Origin: Armillaria gallica
Lineage: Eukaryota; Basidiomycota; Agaricomycetes; Agaricales; Physalacriaceae
Direction: 5' to 3'
Assembly: GCA_037576215.1 (NCBI GenBank)
Contig: JBANDB010000006.1
Location: forward strand, 2,914,001-2,978,000
Length of the DNA stretch: 64,000 nucleotides
Part shown: positions 1-10,098 of the stretch, piece after piece
Numbering within the stretch: position 1 is the stretch's first letter
How the letters are laid out: every line of letters starts with the position of its first letter
The notes under the pieces: generated by a model
Told to the model about the DNA's origin: nothing
Seen by the model: only the letters and a program-made list of their open reading frames with translations
Database searches by the model: none
Position numbers and translations under genes: made by a program

Positions 1-183
1 AAGAACGTGTATTTCTCCTGGGATAAAGTACAAATCAGGAGAACGGAGGCGCGGAGCTGAGTGGAGCAAGTCTAGGTGCCTTGTATCCTGGCGCATTTTT
101 ACAGTGCGGCTTTCACCTGTTTACCGCATGGCGAGGTACTGTAGCTATAGACAGTCCGTCCTCTTCTTTCGCTATCCTCATCA

Positions 184-3100
184 TGATCGCTCCTACTATT
201 GCCGTTTTACCACCTGAACTACTCCATCAAACCGAAGTCGAAACTGCTGAAGCAGGATCACTGCAGGAAGTGGACGTTGGAGACGCCTCTGTGCCAAAGT
301 TTGTTCCGGTGTACATTGACAGATCTAAACTACAGTATAGGAGAATATTTGGCTTTAAGAAAGTTCGCAATCAACCCGGGCAAGGTACGTGGCAGCGCTC
401 GGAATGCTTTGTTGGTTCAGGTCCATTTTAACGAAGGCGCAGACGTATTTGAAGATCCTCTGGAAGAAACTGCAAGATATCCTCTCGATAAGATAGGAGA
501 AGAACTCGGACCCAATGCTCGATTCTACAGGGTGTTTAACAGGGAAGCACTTGCTTCTGACGTAGAAAGTGTAGAAGAATATCGGGATGCGATTGATGTT
601 CTCCTTGTCTTTGTGAGTCTTTACTCAATTCTGTACCACATCCTTGTCTAATCCTCAATATATAGGCCAGTCTCTTTTCTGCTGTCGTAACAACCTTTGT
701 TGTTCAGACATCCGAGAATCTCCAGCCTGATTACGCCCAGCTCACCACCACCCTTCTCGAGGAACTCATTGCCGTCCAGCGCGCGTCAGCCAACGGATTG
801 TCCCCAGATAGCGTACCATCCTCTGTTACCAATACATTCGTCCCAGATAATCTCGATGTCTGGATCAACACCTTATGGTACATTAGCTTGCTCCTCAGTC
901 TCACCACCGCTCTCATAGCTGTGTTGGCAAAGCAATGGCTGCACCATTACACTTTTGTGACTTCCGGAACCGCCAAAGAGCGCGCGCGCGTGAGGCAGTT
1001 TCGTTATGTCGGCCTCCAACAGTGGCAAGTCCCAACTATCATCGGCTTGCTTCCCGTAATGCTTCATTTATCACTGGCCATCTTCGTCGTTGGCATCACT
1101 CTGCTTCTGCATTCATTGAAACTTGCCATCACGTACGCATTGGGAACTTTCGCCGCTGCAGTATATGTCGCGTATCTGTGTGCCAATTGGCTTCCGGTAG
1201 TGTTCCCTCAGTGCCCGTACAAAACACCGTTCAGCACCTACAGCCACTTTGTATACCATCTAACGCGACCTTATTGGTCCTGCGTGAAGCACCGGTTATC
1301 TCATTATTGGCTCAGGTGCAGTTATGGTGTCTTTTCTCCCTTTCACGTCTGGTGGTGGCGCGTGAGGTTGTGGCCAGTCGTTCCATGGCTCAAGGGATGG
1401 GGGCCCACGGATGACAATTCAGAGACGAAGCGACGTTATTTTTCCTTGAAGGATGCAGAACGCGAGGCCGTGATGGATGCAGCGGACGATCTTGACGCCG
1501 ATTGTATAAATTGGCTATACACAATCTCCTCCAACCCTGCAATGAAACAAATTGCCATCCAATCCATCGGTGGTTACAGAACAGGCTATCCTCGACCAAG
1601 TTCCGAAGGGCGCTTTGAATTGGACAAGATCTCCAAGGACCTGGAAACGGAAATCAATACCCTGCATCCACGGTCAGGTAGTAAGAAGGTTGCACCTGGT
1701 CAGGAATGCAAGCTTGAAATACTTCTACGCTCAGCATTGCAGTTGAAGAACATCAATCAGGATCTTTTCAGATTCTTGAATGAGTATCCCCCGCTTCCGA
1801 TGTCCCTTGATGATGGGCAGTACGGGCCTCCCATAGCCACATTCAACCAGCTTAGCTCACCTCAGACTTCCTACCTGCAGCTTGCCGCTACCTCCCTCTG
1901 CGTATCAGGAGACATTGAGGAAGCGTCAACGTTTCTAAATAAATGCTTGTTCGAACGTTCATCCTTGGAGCTTCCACCTCCGATCTGGGTTGGTCTCTTA
2001 CGCAAGGCATGCCACTCTCATTTCTGGGAGACAATGACACCCCTTACGCCAGCCGAGAACATTCTAACCATATTGCTCAATAATCAGTGTTTCAGTCATG
2101 ACACGGTCCTTCCAAAGTTTCTTTATACCACCGAAATATCCATTGTTGATGCTGAAATGGCGTCGGCAATGTTCGACTGGCTATGGGTATCCTTCAGTGC
2201 GCACTTGGTATCTAAAGGGGAAGAAGCTCTTTGGGGGCTTCCCTTGTCTCCTCCTACGCCTCTTCACCTTTGATCACGTTTACTATAAACTAGAAACTAT
2301 TCCGCCAAATCGCCCCGTTGAACTCACTTTGAAAGTTTGGAACAGCACGTCTGACTTTCGCACTGCGTACATAAGATGCCTCTCCCAATATGCCGCGCGA
2401 TATCCCGAGATCCCAGTCTATAAGCTGAAATCTCGGGAGAACGTCAGAGAGATGAAAATGATACGAGATACACTGGTCGCGTTTACGGAGTCGGCTTTGT
2501 TCTCCGAGATAGAGTCTTTACCACTGGGATATGATTTATGTGTGGAGTTGTTCAACGTGTTTGCCAGGCTCAACGCATCCTTCGGTACACCTAGCAATAC
2601 CATTTCGGGACACGCTGCCTCTACCGAGGATGCTAGCGACATTGAATGGGAACATTCTTTCATCTCCAGCGTCACTTTTGCCAGGAATGCCATTCGGGGG
2701 CTGCTCTTCATCTCACGACAAACCCCTCCTAATGATCATGCCGCAACGTCTCTTGTCAGTGGAAGCAATCTGATATTGTCCACTTGGCTGTCCCCACTAC
2801 ATCGCTCAGTCCATTTCTATCAAGCGTTCAGGCAGGAGGATGTCCTCTCAAAAATCCATCGACTCTGCTGCGAACAGTATGATGGTTCTATGTGGTATAA
2901 CGCCCTCGCTCGATATCTTTCTACCATTATAACGTTGAAAGAATTTCTGGATGACGATGAGCGAGAAGAGCAACTGAAGTATATTCATACTCCAGAGAAT
3001 CTTCTTCCTGTTTGTATGACAGTATTCTCCTGCCAAAAACATGATCAGGATGATCTTGTTCTACCTCTATCTGAGCTTTGTCTCAAGCGTTATGATTCAG

Positions 3101-3288
3101 AGTGGAAAGGCTGCGTTAAAGGGTTGAAGCGTTGGTTGTCATCCTTGCCTTTCCCTCCCGATACTTGGCATGACAGGGCCGCTGATTGCATCCAGAAGTT
3201 GCAGGTCAGGTTTCAAGTTCCTGACTTCGAGACAGATGACAGTCATCATGGTACACCAAGCACTTCTCCGGACGCACACTCTACTTGA
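184..3288 (+). CDS. DUF6535-family membrane protein
   Basis: Large basidiomycete protein of the DUF6535 type; its function is not known. The second coding block ends in ...AIDVLLVF, a short intron follows (about 615-665, gtgagt...tatag), and the protein continues ASLFSAVVTTFVVQ, the usual first membrane segment. Further hydrophobic stretches follow (WINTLWYISLLLSL, VPTIIGLLPVMLHLSLAIFV, AVYVAYLCANWLPVVF), then a long helical C-terminal region to the stop at 3286-3288. The start at 184 is tentative; the join near 386-420 between the first two blocks does not keep frame as a simple intron. A second frame change lies between about 2187 and 2290, near runs of four and five G. The only intron that fits there would be 31 nt, so a one-base error or real frameshift is more likely. 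Family call is good; the exact model is not. Confidence 0.7.
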
Positions 3289-3805
3289 GCGAAATTACAT
3301 TTTACCAGCTGATATCTTTGATAATATAGATCATCGTTCACATTCTCTGACGGCCAGTATATTGTAGTCATATTTTCTTCCCCCGGTCGCGACTGTACTT
3401 TCTCGACGATTTCATAGCAATTTGTCAGCCATCCGAACTGCCATAAGCCTGGCTTTACGAGCACGCCCTCGCGTCCGCTGTTTTTGGTTGGATAACAACG
3501 CTAGTGTAAGCCAAAAGATACGTGCATTAGCGGTCCATCCGTATATCAACAATCCAATCGGAAATGTGGTTGCAGAAATCATCAGAAGCGGTAATCTGAA
3601 TGATGCATATAGATCGACCTCAAACTTTTCATAAGATTCCGGGACAATACCTGATTTCAGGGGTGCCAATCCCGCTATTTTTGACTTTTAGTCGGACGTA
3701 AATATGTTGGAGAAGGATCCGTACGTTTTCACTTCTATTATTACATATCACACCATCTTTCTTAGCTTACCTTTTTCGTACTTTCCGCGATCAGTCTCGA
3801 TCACG

Positions 3806-3813
3806 TATATAAG
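3806..3813 (+). promoter_or_regulatory. TATA box-like site TATATAAG
   Basis: A good TATA match lying 35 bp upstream of the first copy of the leader-like repeat at 3841, about where transcription would be expected to begin. The sequence in between is pyrimidine-rich. It suggests that the repeat copy at 3841 begins near a transcription start. No downstream open frame belongs to it. Confidence 0.45.
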
Positions 3814-3840
3814 ACGTATCGTACCTTTTTCCACCCTCAG

Positions 3841-4032
3841 TCGTTTCCGCTTTTCGCTGTGCCGACTGAGGTATGTACTTTCATAGCTTCTTCAGTATCT
3901 CAACGTACTTACACAGTTGATACAGCTCTTACATATTTGTTCTCTGTCTTTAGGTATAGTAACACTCAATACGAGTCGTTTCCGCTTTTCGCTGTGCCGA
4001 CTGAGCTTTTACATATTTGTTCTCTGTCTTTA
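3841..4032 (+). repeat. Tandem leader-like pair, one copy with a 55-nt intron, one without
   Basis: Copy B is 3841-3870 (30 nt), then a 55-nt insert at 3871-3925 beginning gtatgt and ending gatacag, then 3926-3952 (27 nt). Copy A is 3976-4005 joined directly to 4006-4032. The 30-nt halves are identical and the 27-nt halves differ at one base (ctct versus cttt). Copy A is therefore copy B with a GT-AG interval removed exactly at the splice points. The copies are 23 bp apart in the same orientation, and a TATA-like site lies just upstream of copy B. Confidence 0.85.
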
Positions 4033-4264
4033 AAATATTATTCAAGATGCGTGCACTGACTTGTCCTCCGACTGGTGACATCAGATCAATCCGTAGTCTA
4101 TAAAAGCACTGAATAATCTCACCTGTGGATCCCAAGGCGATTGCGAGATAGTGCAAGCCCACAATTCCGAGGTTTTCGTAATATTAATCAGTGTATACTT
4201 TGAAGCTGTTTATAGATGATCAGAAGATATCTTCAGATAGGACTGACATGCAAGACTGTGATAC

Positions 4265-4990
4265 AATACTCCATATACTTAGACCAGCCATATACAAGGC
4301 AACGCCACGGCTTCAAATCATTGAGGAAAGCCAGCTTTTCTGCCGTAGTCCCAGGCCTGATACTATCGTCCTTGGTTACGACAACAGGCGCGCGTTCGCC
4401 AGTTTTCGAGTCTTTTCGATATACGGTGAAGGAGATTATTTCCTTGTCAAAGTATCCGGACTTCTGAGTGTGTTCGGCTCATTGGAAAGTGCTGCAAACC
4501 GGTCCTGCTCTTCACGCGTGACGATGAATACTTCAGCAACGTTTCCACTCGTCCAACCCATGTGGGTTTGGGACAGTTACGAGAGGCGGCATTCTCGGAA
4601 ATGAGTTCGCTCTGCTACGGTCCTGGGCTTCGGATTTGGTTTGCAATGATTGTGATGGTCGTATGTAAGTCCGCTGGAACAGAACCTGTTGATGTATTTG
4701 ATGGGGGCTGACTCTTATTATAAACCGACAGCTAAAGATGCAGTTCGAGCATGATATGCTGCGCCTGGCGTCAGGACGGTGCCAATACAGATGTCGCCTA
4801 CTAGAGCCGGGTCGATTTTGGAATGGGAAATCACTTGCTGTATGTCATTGAAACGCGAGCTGAGCAGCAGGGAAGAACACGCACCTTGAACATCTCCGAC
4901 ATGAGTTCGTCCGTCTTATAGTATTAGGTATGATGAATCTACAGGTCATTTAAGGGCGAAATGAACGGGGTGCGATTGCTCTGGACTATC
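4265..4990 (-). pseudogene. Remnant of a peroxisomal-type 3-ketoacyl-CoA thiolase
   Basis: Decayed N-terminal half of a thiolase (POT1/FOX3-like, fatty acid beta-oxidation). In minus-strand order: IVQSNRTPFISPL (4988 down); KTDELMSEMFK, followed by an intact-looking 47-nt intron at 4884-4838; QVISHSKIDPALVGDICIG and TVLTPGAAYHARTASLAVG; the nucleophile motif NRFCSSG at 4690-4670; TIIANQIRS in another frame; MGWTSGNVAE...REEQDRFAALS from 4561; and GYFDKEIISFTVYRKDS with IRPGTTAEKLAFLNDL to about 4300. Stops and frame changes separate the blocks. About 50 residues between ANQIR and MGWTS are missing, as is the whole C-terminal half with the His and second Cys. The retained intron argues against a processed copy. 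It lies on the same strand as the MFS remnant downstream. Confidence 0.85.
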
Positions 4991-5315
4991 CCCTACTAGG
5001 TAAGTAGAAATCGTCGGTTGAAGGGTATTATAATGCACTGTATTTTTATACGTGGGACTGTATAATAATAGCTCGAAACATACTATTCATAGCGCGGTGC
5101 AAACTTTATGCGACTTCGCAACTGCGCTTCGATGGTCTAATTCCCACGCCACTGGGGAAGGACCGAGGCCACCTGTCGACCATCATTTCCTTTTCTTCCA
5201 TCTACAGCTGGCCTTTTAGGCTGTTCCAAGCGTCGCCTCAAGCAATTTTCTGCCTTCAACCTTGTTAACGTCTTTCGTTACATTCCTCTCTTTTTTTCCA
5301 GCTTTTTTCGCCGGG
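4991..5315 (+). other. Spacer upstream of the heparinase-like gene
   Basis: No open frame is supported. The last 80 bases before the start codon are pyrimidine-rich, as in many fungal promoters and leaders. No TATA box stands out. Confidence 0.4.
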
Positions 5316-7806
5316 ATGGCCAACTATAATGCCATTCAAAACAACGGCAACCATCCTTATGGTGCAGGCGATCCATACTACAACGAGTCTACTGGCTTCA
5401 TAACGCCGGTTTCTGCTGCAAAAAAGGGGACCAGCAACTGGATCAAGTTCGGCATCCCTGTCGCCGTCCTTGTCATTGTGGTGCTGTGGTCGGAGGCGTG
5501 GTCGGCAGCCGTTCCCACAAAAGCAGCAGCAACAACGATGCTTCTAGCTCGAGCAGCACTAACTCTGCAGCACAGGCTAGTGCAGCTAGTGCCGCCGTCA
5601 CGGCTAAGAACGACATCGGCATATACGCCACCGCGACGAATAGTGAATTCATGGTTCCCTTATACCCCTCTACTGTATGTCACTTTCTCGCTCGACATGC
5701 TGCCCGCTCACCAAGTTTTTAGACCAATGCAGCAGCATTCACTGCCCCCACCTTTGTTGATACCTCCAGTGCCGACAACGCCTGGCCAAAGGATTCTTTC
5801 AGCCCATCAAGCCCTAGCGTTACTACTGTACGAAGTGATCGCCCCCGACTGATCGCTCCGGCGTACAAATGGCAGGCCCTTCCAACCCTCATAGCCAATG
5901 ATCCCTACCTCAAATCCTGGAACGAGACCATCTTTGGGAACGCTACGGACTATTACAGCAAAGATCCCGTCGTTTATCATATGGACGGTGACAGTGGTAT
6001 CCTTGACAATGCCCGTGAGGTCAAAATGAGAGTCAAGGCGTTCGCCTATGTCTACCGCATGACGAACGACACCAAGTGGGTCGACCGTTGCTGGGAAGAA
6101 ATCCAAGTGAGTATTTTGTGATCCATTTCAAGCATTTCTCATCTTTTCCCATCAGAACGCCGCTGGCAATGGCTCCACCTCATTCGGTCCTACTGACGAC
6201 AAATGGAACACGGGTCATTTCCTTGATACAGCCGAGTTCTCTTCTGCATTTGCCATCGCCTACGATTGGCTTTACGATGTGTGGACCGACGATCAGAAGA
6301 CTCAGATGCGGTATACCCTCAACTTGTACGGTCTGGGTCCCGGTGTTGCAGCATATAACGACCCTAATGTCTACACGGGATGGTGGAGGACCAACACCAC
6401 CGGCAACTGGAATTGTGTGTGCAATGCCGGTTTGACGATGGCTTCCCTTGCCATCTTAGGTGACGACACTACGACCAATGCAGAGACACTTCTTGGTCTT
6501 ACCATCGACAACGCCTTGCAAAATTGTGCACAGGCCGTTACCGACGACGGCACATGGGCGGAGACCGCCAATTATTGGTACTTTGGTACCACTGGTCATG
6601 CCGAGATGTCTTCAGCACTGCTGACGGCCACCGGTTCTGACTATGGGCTGCTGGACAACAATGTCAACTTCAAGAAGACCGGTGACTTCCACATGTATGT
6701 CTTCGGACCAACCTCGCTGTTCGACTGGGGTGATCATGGCCCGAACAAATTTTCCTCCACCGCCAACTCCATCATCTGGTATGGGACTTATTTCGATGAA
6801 CCGGTATATACCCTCTTCCAACGTGAGCAGCACGATGCGCCCGAGCCGTGGAGCATGTTCTGGTATGATCCCACCGTCGTGGGAGCATTCTGGGATGGAA
6901 AACCATTGGATTCCTTTTTCGATAATCAGCTTGATCAGTGGGTGTCGATGAGGAGCAGCTGGACAGATATCAATGCTCTCTATACCGCCATGAAGGCCGG
7001 AAAGAACCAAGGTCACCAGACCCACAATGATCTTGATGTGGGCGACTTTGTTCTTGACGCTCTAGGCACGAGATGGGCAGGAGAGCTGGGATCCGGGGAT
7101 TATCTGTCGACCAACTACTTCAGCAATGATACACAGATAAGTGACCGGTGGAAGTATTACAGAAAGATGACGGAGGGCCAAAACACCATTTTGATTGGCA
7201 AGGCCAACCAAGATGTGACGGCTGAACCAACTATCCTCAAATCTGGGACGTCGAACACGACGCAGGGCTCTAGCACAGTATTTGAAGTCGACAGTGATTC
7301 AACTGCGTTCTGGGTGGCTGACACGACTAGTGCCTATTTTAATGCGTGAGTAATCATTCTTCTGTCGCCTTTTCGCCCGTTCTTAATTAGGTTCCAGGTC
7401 TTCGGTAAAACGAGGTGTACGGATGCTCAACAAGCGCAAGCAGGTTTTGGTTCAAGACGAGGTTACGTCGACAGCTGATATCCAATGGAGGATGCACACC
7501 AATGCAACAGTAACGGCGGATGGGTCGAAGGCCACACTGGTTCGTGATGGCAAGACGTTGGAGGTGTCCATTCTCAGTCCTAGTGGTGCGACCTTTACGA
7601 CGTCGGCCGCAACACGATTTGACACGGATCCCACTCCACCCGAACCCGACCAAGCGAATCCAAACATTACCGTACTGATTATTGAGCTTAGTGCGGGAAC
7701 GAACAATATCCAGGTTTTGTTCAACCCGCAGTGGAATGACGGCACAACTTTCGTGACGCCTTCCTCTGTCGATCTCGACAACTGGTCTTTGACGAGTCAT
7801 AATTAA
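5316..7806 (+). CDS. Membrane-anchored heparinase II/III-like polysaccharide lyase
   Basis: Predicted extracellular lyase-fold protein of the alginate lyase/heparinase II/III type, held by an N-terminal signal anchor. The protein starts MANYNAIQNNG at 5316, has a cytoplasmic tail of about 45 residues, a membrane segment (IPVAVLVIV), then a Ser/Ala-rich linker. The alpha/alpha-toroid region holds FAYVYRMTNDTKWVDRCW and FSSAFAIAYDWLYDVW. The heparinase domain holds GHQTHNDLDVGDFVLDALG and GELGSGDYLSTNYF, with H-N-D-L-D as likely active-site residues. Exons: 5316-5674, 5723-6106, 6156-7345, 7398-7806. A one-base frame break sits at about 5478-5483: one extra G restores IVGAVVGGVVGSR. The substrate is unknown; fungal wall or plant uronan are both possible. 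Confidence 0.8.
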
Positions 7807-8293
7807 CACTTTACTACCTATTTACCCTTATGATTGGATACTTGCGGTTATAATCTACTTTATATACCACCGGACTTGAGCGGACTTGTAGGGGAACTTG
7901 TACGACGAATGTATTTGTTATCCCCTGAAACCGGAGTATTTGTCGGTGTTTTGCTGTGGCGCGGTTCCCCTGGCAGCGAGGCCGAAGAGGGCGTTGCCAT
8001 TTATTATTGTCCACATATTTCGAGCATCCGATTCCTTCTTCACGACACTCTTTTCCACCTCCCACCCCCTAGAAGGCCAATAAGGTCTACTGAGAGAGCA
8101 TTGATTGTCTTTTTCACCTTTGGGGCAGTGTAGACAGCGGATTGAATTTCATACGTACGTTGGCCACCTCGTCGTCTTTTTTTCTCAGCCATCGCCGTCT
8201 TTACTGGCTATTTCGCTCGTTTTCTGTGCGGTATTGACTCTTTTCTTGCAGGATAAGGCCCTTCCTGTCCCTCGTCAATCCTGCATATCCGCC
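7807..8293 (+). other. Intergenic region and leader of the Mid2-like gene
   Basis: Holds the 3' end of the heparinase-like gene and the promoter and leader of the next gene. Just before the start codon there are T-rich stretches and a ttcttgcag that could end a leader intron. No other gene is seen. Confidence 0.4.
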
Positions 8294-9533
8294 ATGTCCT
8301 CGATAAGATTGTATAAAATCACTACCTTCACGCTCGTTATTTGCTTGGTTCTCGCCCTTGTTGTTTCTTCAGAGGCCAGTAGCCATGCTGGTGTTGTTCG
8401 CCGTGACCATGAAACTCTGAATAGGATGATGCGCAAGCGGGCTCCAGCTCCTCAGGAGAACGGCGGTGCTGCTAGCGTTTCCGCTACGACAGCGCGTTTC
8501 GGCCAGTACCCAGAGTACCTCCCAGGCCCAGAGTCAGTCGACATCCTCTTCTACCACTTTGTCGCATTCAAGCATCCCTTCGACCACTTCAACCACCTCG
8601 ACATCTATCTCGACTCCCTCGGTCAGTACTTTAATAGGGTTATCTAACTATATTAACAAAAATGATATAGACAACGTCAACCACCCCAACTTCTACTAGT
8701 TTGACCAGCTCTGCCACGTCGACCAGCAGCTCTAGCAGCAGCAGCTCATCCCCCTCCACCACCTCTTCGTCCTCCTCGACTATTTCTACATCCTCTACCT
8801 CCGCTACCTCCGATTCTACTTCAAACACTGAGCAGACACAGCAGCAGCAAACCACCCAAGATGCTGCTTCTGTCACTCAAGGTGATACAGGCAATGCTTC
8901 GCATTCTACTATCACGAGGACTGCCTCAGTCGACGAGACGGCCTCTGCTGCTTCCGCCTCTTCTTCAGCTGAGGCTAGCGGTAGCACTTCTACTTCTACC
9001 AAGACTGCCGCAATAACCGCTCTCATCGTTGTTGCATCGTCTGTCGGTGGTATCGTCATCTTATGGACCATCTTCCGTAAGTGGAAGCTGGGCCGCTCGT
9101 CTCACTTTGACAAGCGTATGCAACCTATCGACTGGCAGCCTACGACCGGCGATGACGGCGGCGTTATCGGCCACCACCGCGCTACGTCAGACACGTCGTC
9201 CTTCCACTCCGGTCTCAACCATTCCAACAGTCTTTCGGGACGCAGTTATAACGCCGGATCTGAGTCTGGACACGGACACGGTCCACAGGGGAATTGGGGC
9301 CTCTCCCTGAGCACGACTTCACTGCTCCCCCCGCCAACCTTGCTCCAGTCGGGGGCTATGCAGACCTTGCTCGTGGACCTAGCCCTCAACAGCCTGAGAT
9401 GCAGGAGACCTTGGCCCGCGGTCCTAGCATGACGAGGCCTGTCTACGATGTCGGTGTTCCCCTTCACCACCAAGTGGGGTATGGTTCCCAGGACGCGTAT
9501 GATTACAGCGGTGGCGTCCCAGCAAGATATTGA
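8294..9533 (+). CDS. Mid2/SKG6-like mucin-type single-pass membrane protein
   Basis: Cell-surface protein resembling fungal wall-stress sensors. It starts MSSIRLYKITTF with a signal peptide (LVICLVLALVVSS). A long Ser/Thr-rich, probably O-mannosylated ectodomain follows, then one membrane helix (TAALIVVASSVGGIVILWTI region), a basic FRKWKLGRSSHFDKRM and a cytoplasmic tail that includes PIDWQPTTGDDGG and ends YDYSGGVPARY. One intron at 8622-8670 keeps phase 0. There are two frame breaks. Near 8495 one extra base separates ...SVSATTA from VSASTQSTS. At 9296-9299, a run of four G, one base seems missing before PLPEHDFTAPPANL. Both sides of each break read as the same protein, so sequence error is likely. 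The ligand is unknown. Confidence 0.7.
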
Positions 9534-10098
9534 GGATGAAGTGCGGTACCGATATTATAGTCCCGATTTTCGGTCTTTTCCGACGTTCGTTTATCCCTCA
9601 CAATCTTTTGGTAAACATACGCCGCTGGGTTTTTTACGGCTTTTTCTTGTTACTTTTTTTTGTCACGTTTTTTTGTCACGTTAAGCGGGTTGCAAGGACG
9701 CTGTACCTTTCTCTTCTTAGCTGGTATACCCAAGCTCCGTTTTTGTGTTACATGATTTTTCAGTTCAATCCATGTATCACTCGTATGACTTACGCGTCTT
9801 TTCAATCATATGATATGGCGGGTCATTAGACTTGAGCGTTTTGAAAGTCGTTTCATGTTTGACAGGTTGGTCAATTTTTTTTCATCAGTCTACGGGCGTT
9901 TCAGATGTCAACGTTCAGCGTTAAACTACTTACATTACGCCTGGGTTCAGATGATCGGGATTAACAAGAGTAAAGTCAATGGAGTCGCCGTCTTGTCTCG
10001 TCTTATGTAGTCTTAGTCTTTGTTCTGAATCTTTGACATTATTCTCAATTGTGATATACAAATACACCGTAGTTAACCACCGGACGCGTCGGTTTCCC
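9534..10098. other. Convergent intergenic region
   Basis: Lies between the 3' ends of the Mid2-like gene and the dehydrogenase gene. It is T-rich, with a short imperfect tandem of a T-run followed by gtcacg at about 9653-9682. No coding or RNA gene is seen. Confidence 0.5.

Larger units (their letters stand above)
3511..4170 (-). pseudogene. Remnant of an MFS (DHA1-type) transporter
   Basis: Broken C-terminal part of a major facilitator transporter. Reading on the minus strand from 4165, the frame gives LGIVGLHYLAIALGST. A plausible 51-nt intron (gtgaga...accag) follows, then VGGQVSARILNNILK down to about 4034. This matches the conserved loop before the last membrane helices of fungal drug:H+ antiporters. 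The next conserved piece, FRLPLLMISATTFPIGLLIY plus GWTANARIFW, appears only at 3597-3511. The roughly 400 bp between the pieces is unrelated sequence holding the repeat pair at 3841-4032; in intact relatives the two blocks are close together. There is no N-terminal two-thirds and no C-terminus. It is a relic of an intron-containing gene, not a processed copy. Confidence 0.7.

Noticed and set aside
2187..2217. A 31-nt GT-AG interval that would restore the DUF6535 frame
   Set aside because: Too short for a spliceosomal intron in this genome, where others are 47 nt or longer; a base error near the G runs is more likely.
3704..4059. Short plus-strand frames over the leader pair
   Set aside because: They cross the intron-like insert and have no conserved content; treated as non-coding.
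8640..9071. Acidic frames on the minus strand
   Set aside because: Shadows of the Ser/Thr-rich ectodomain of the Mid2-like protein.
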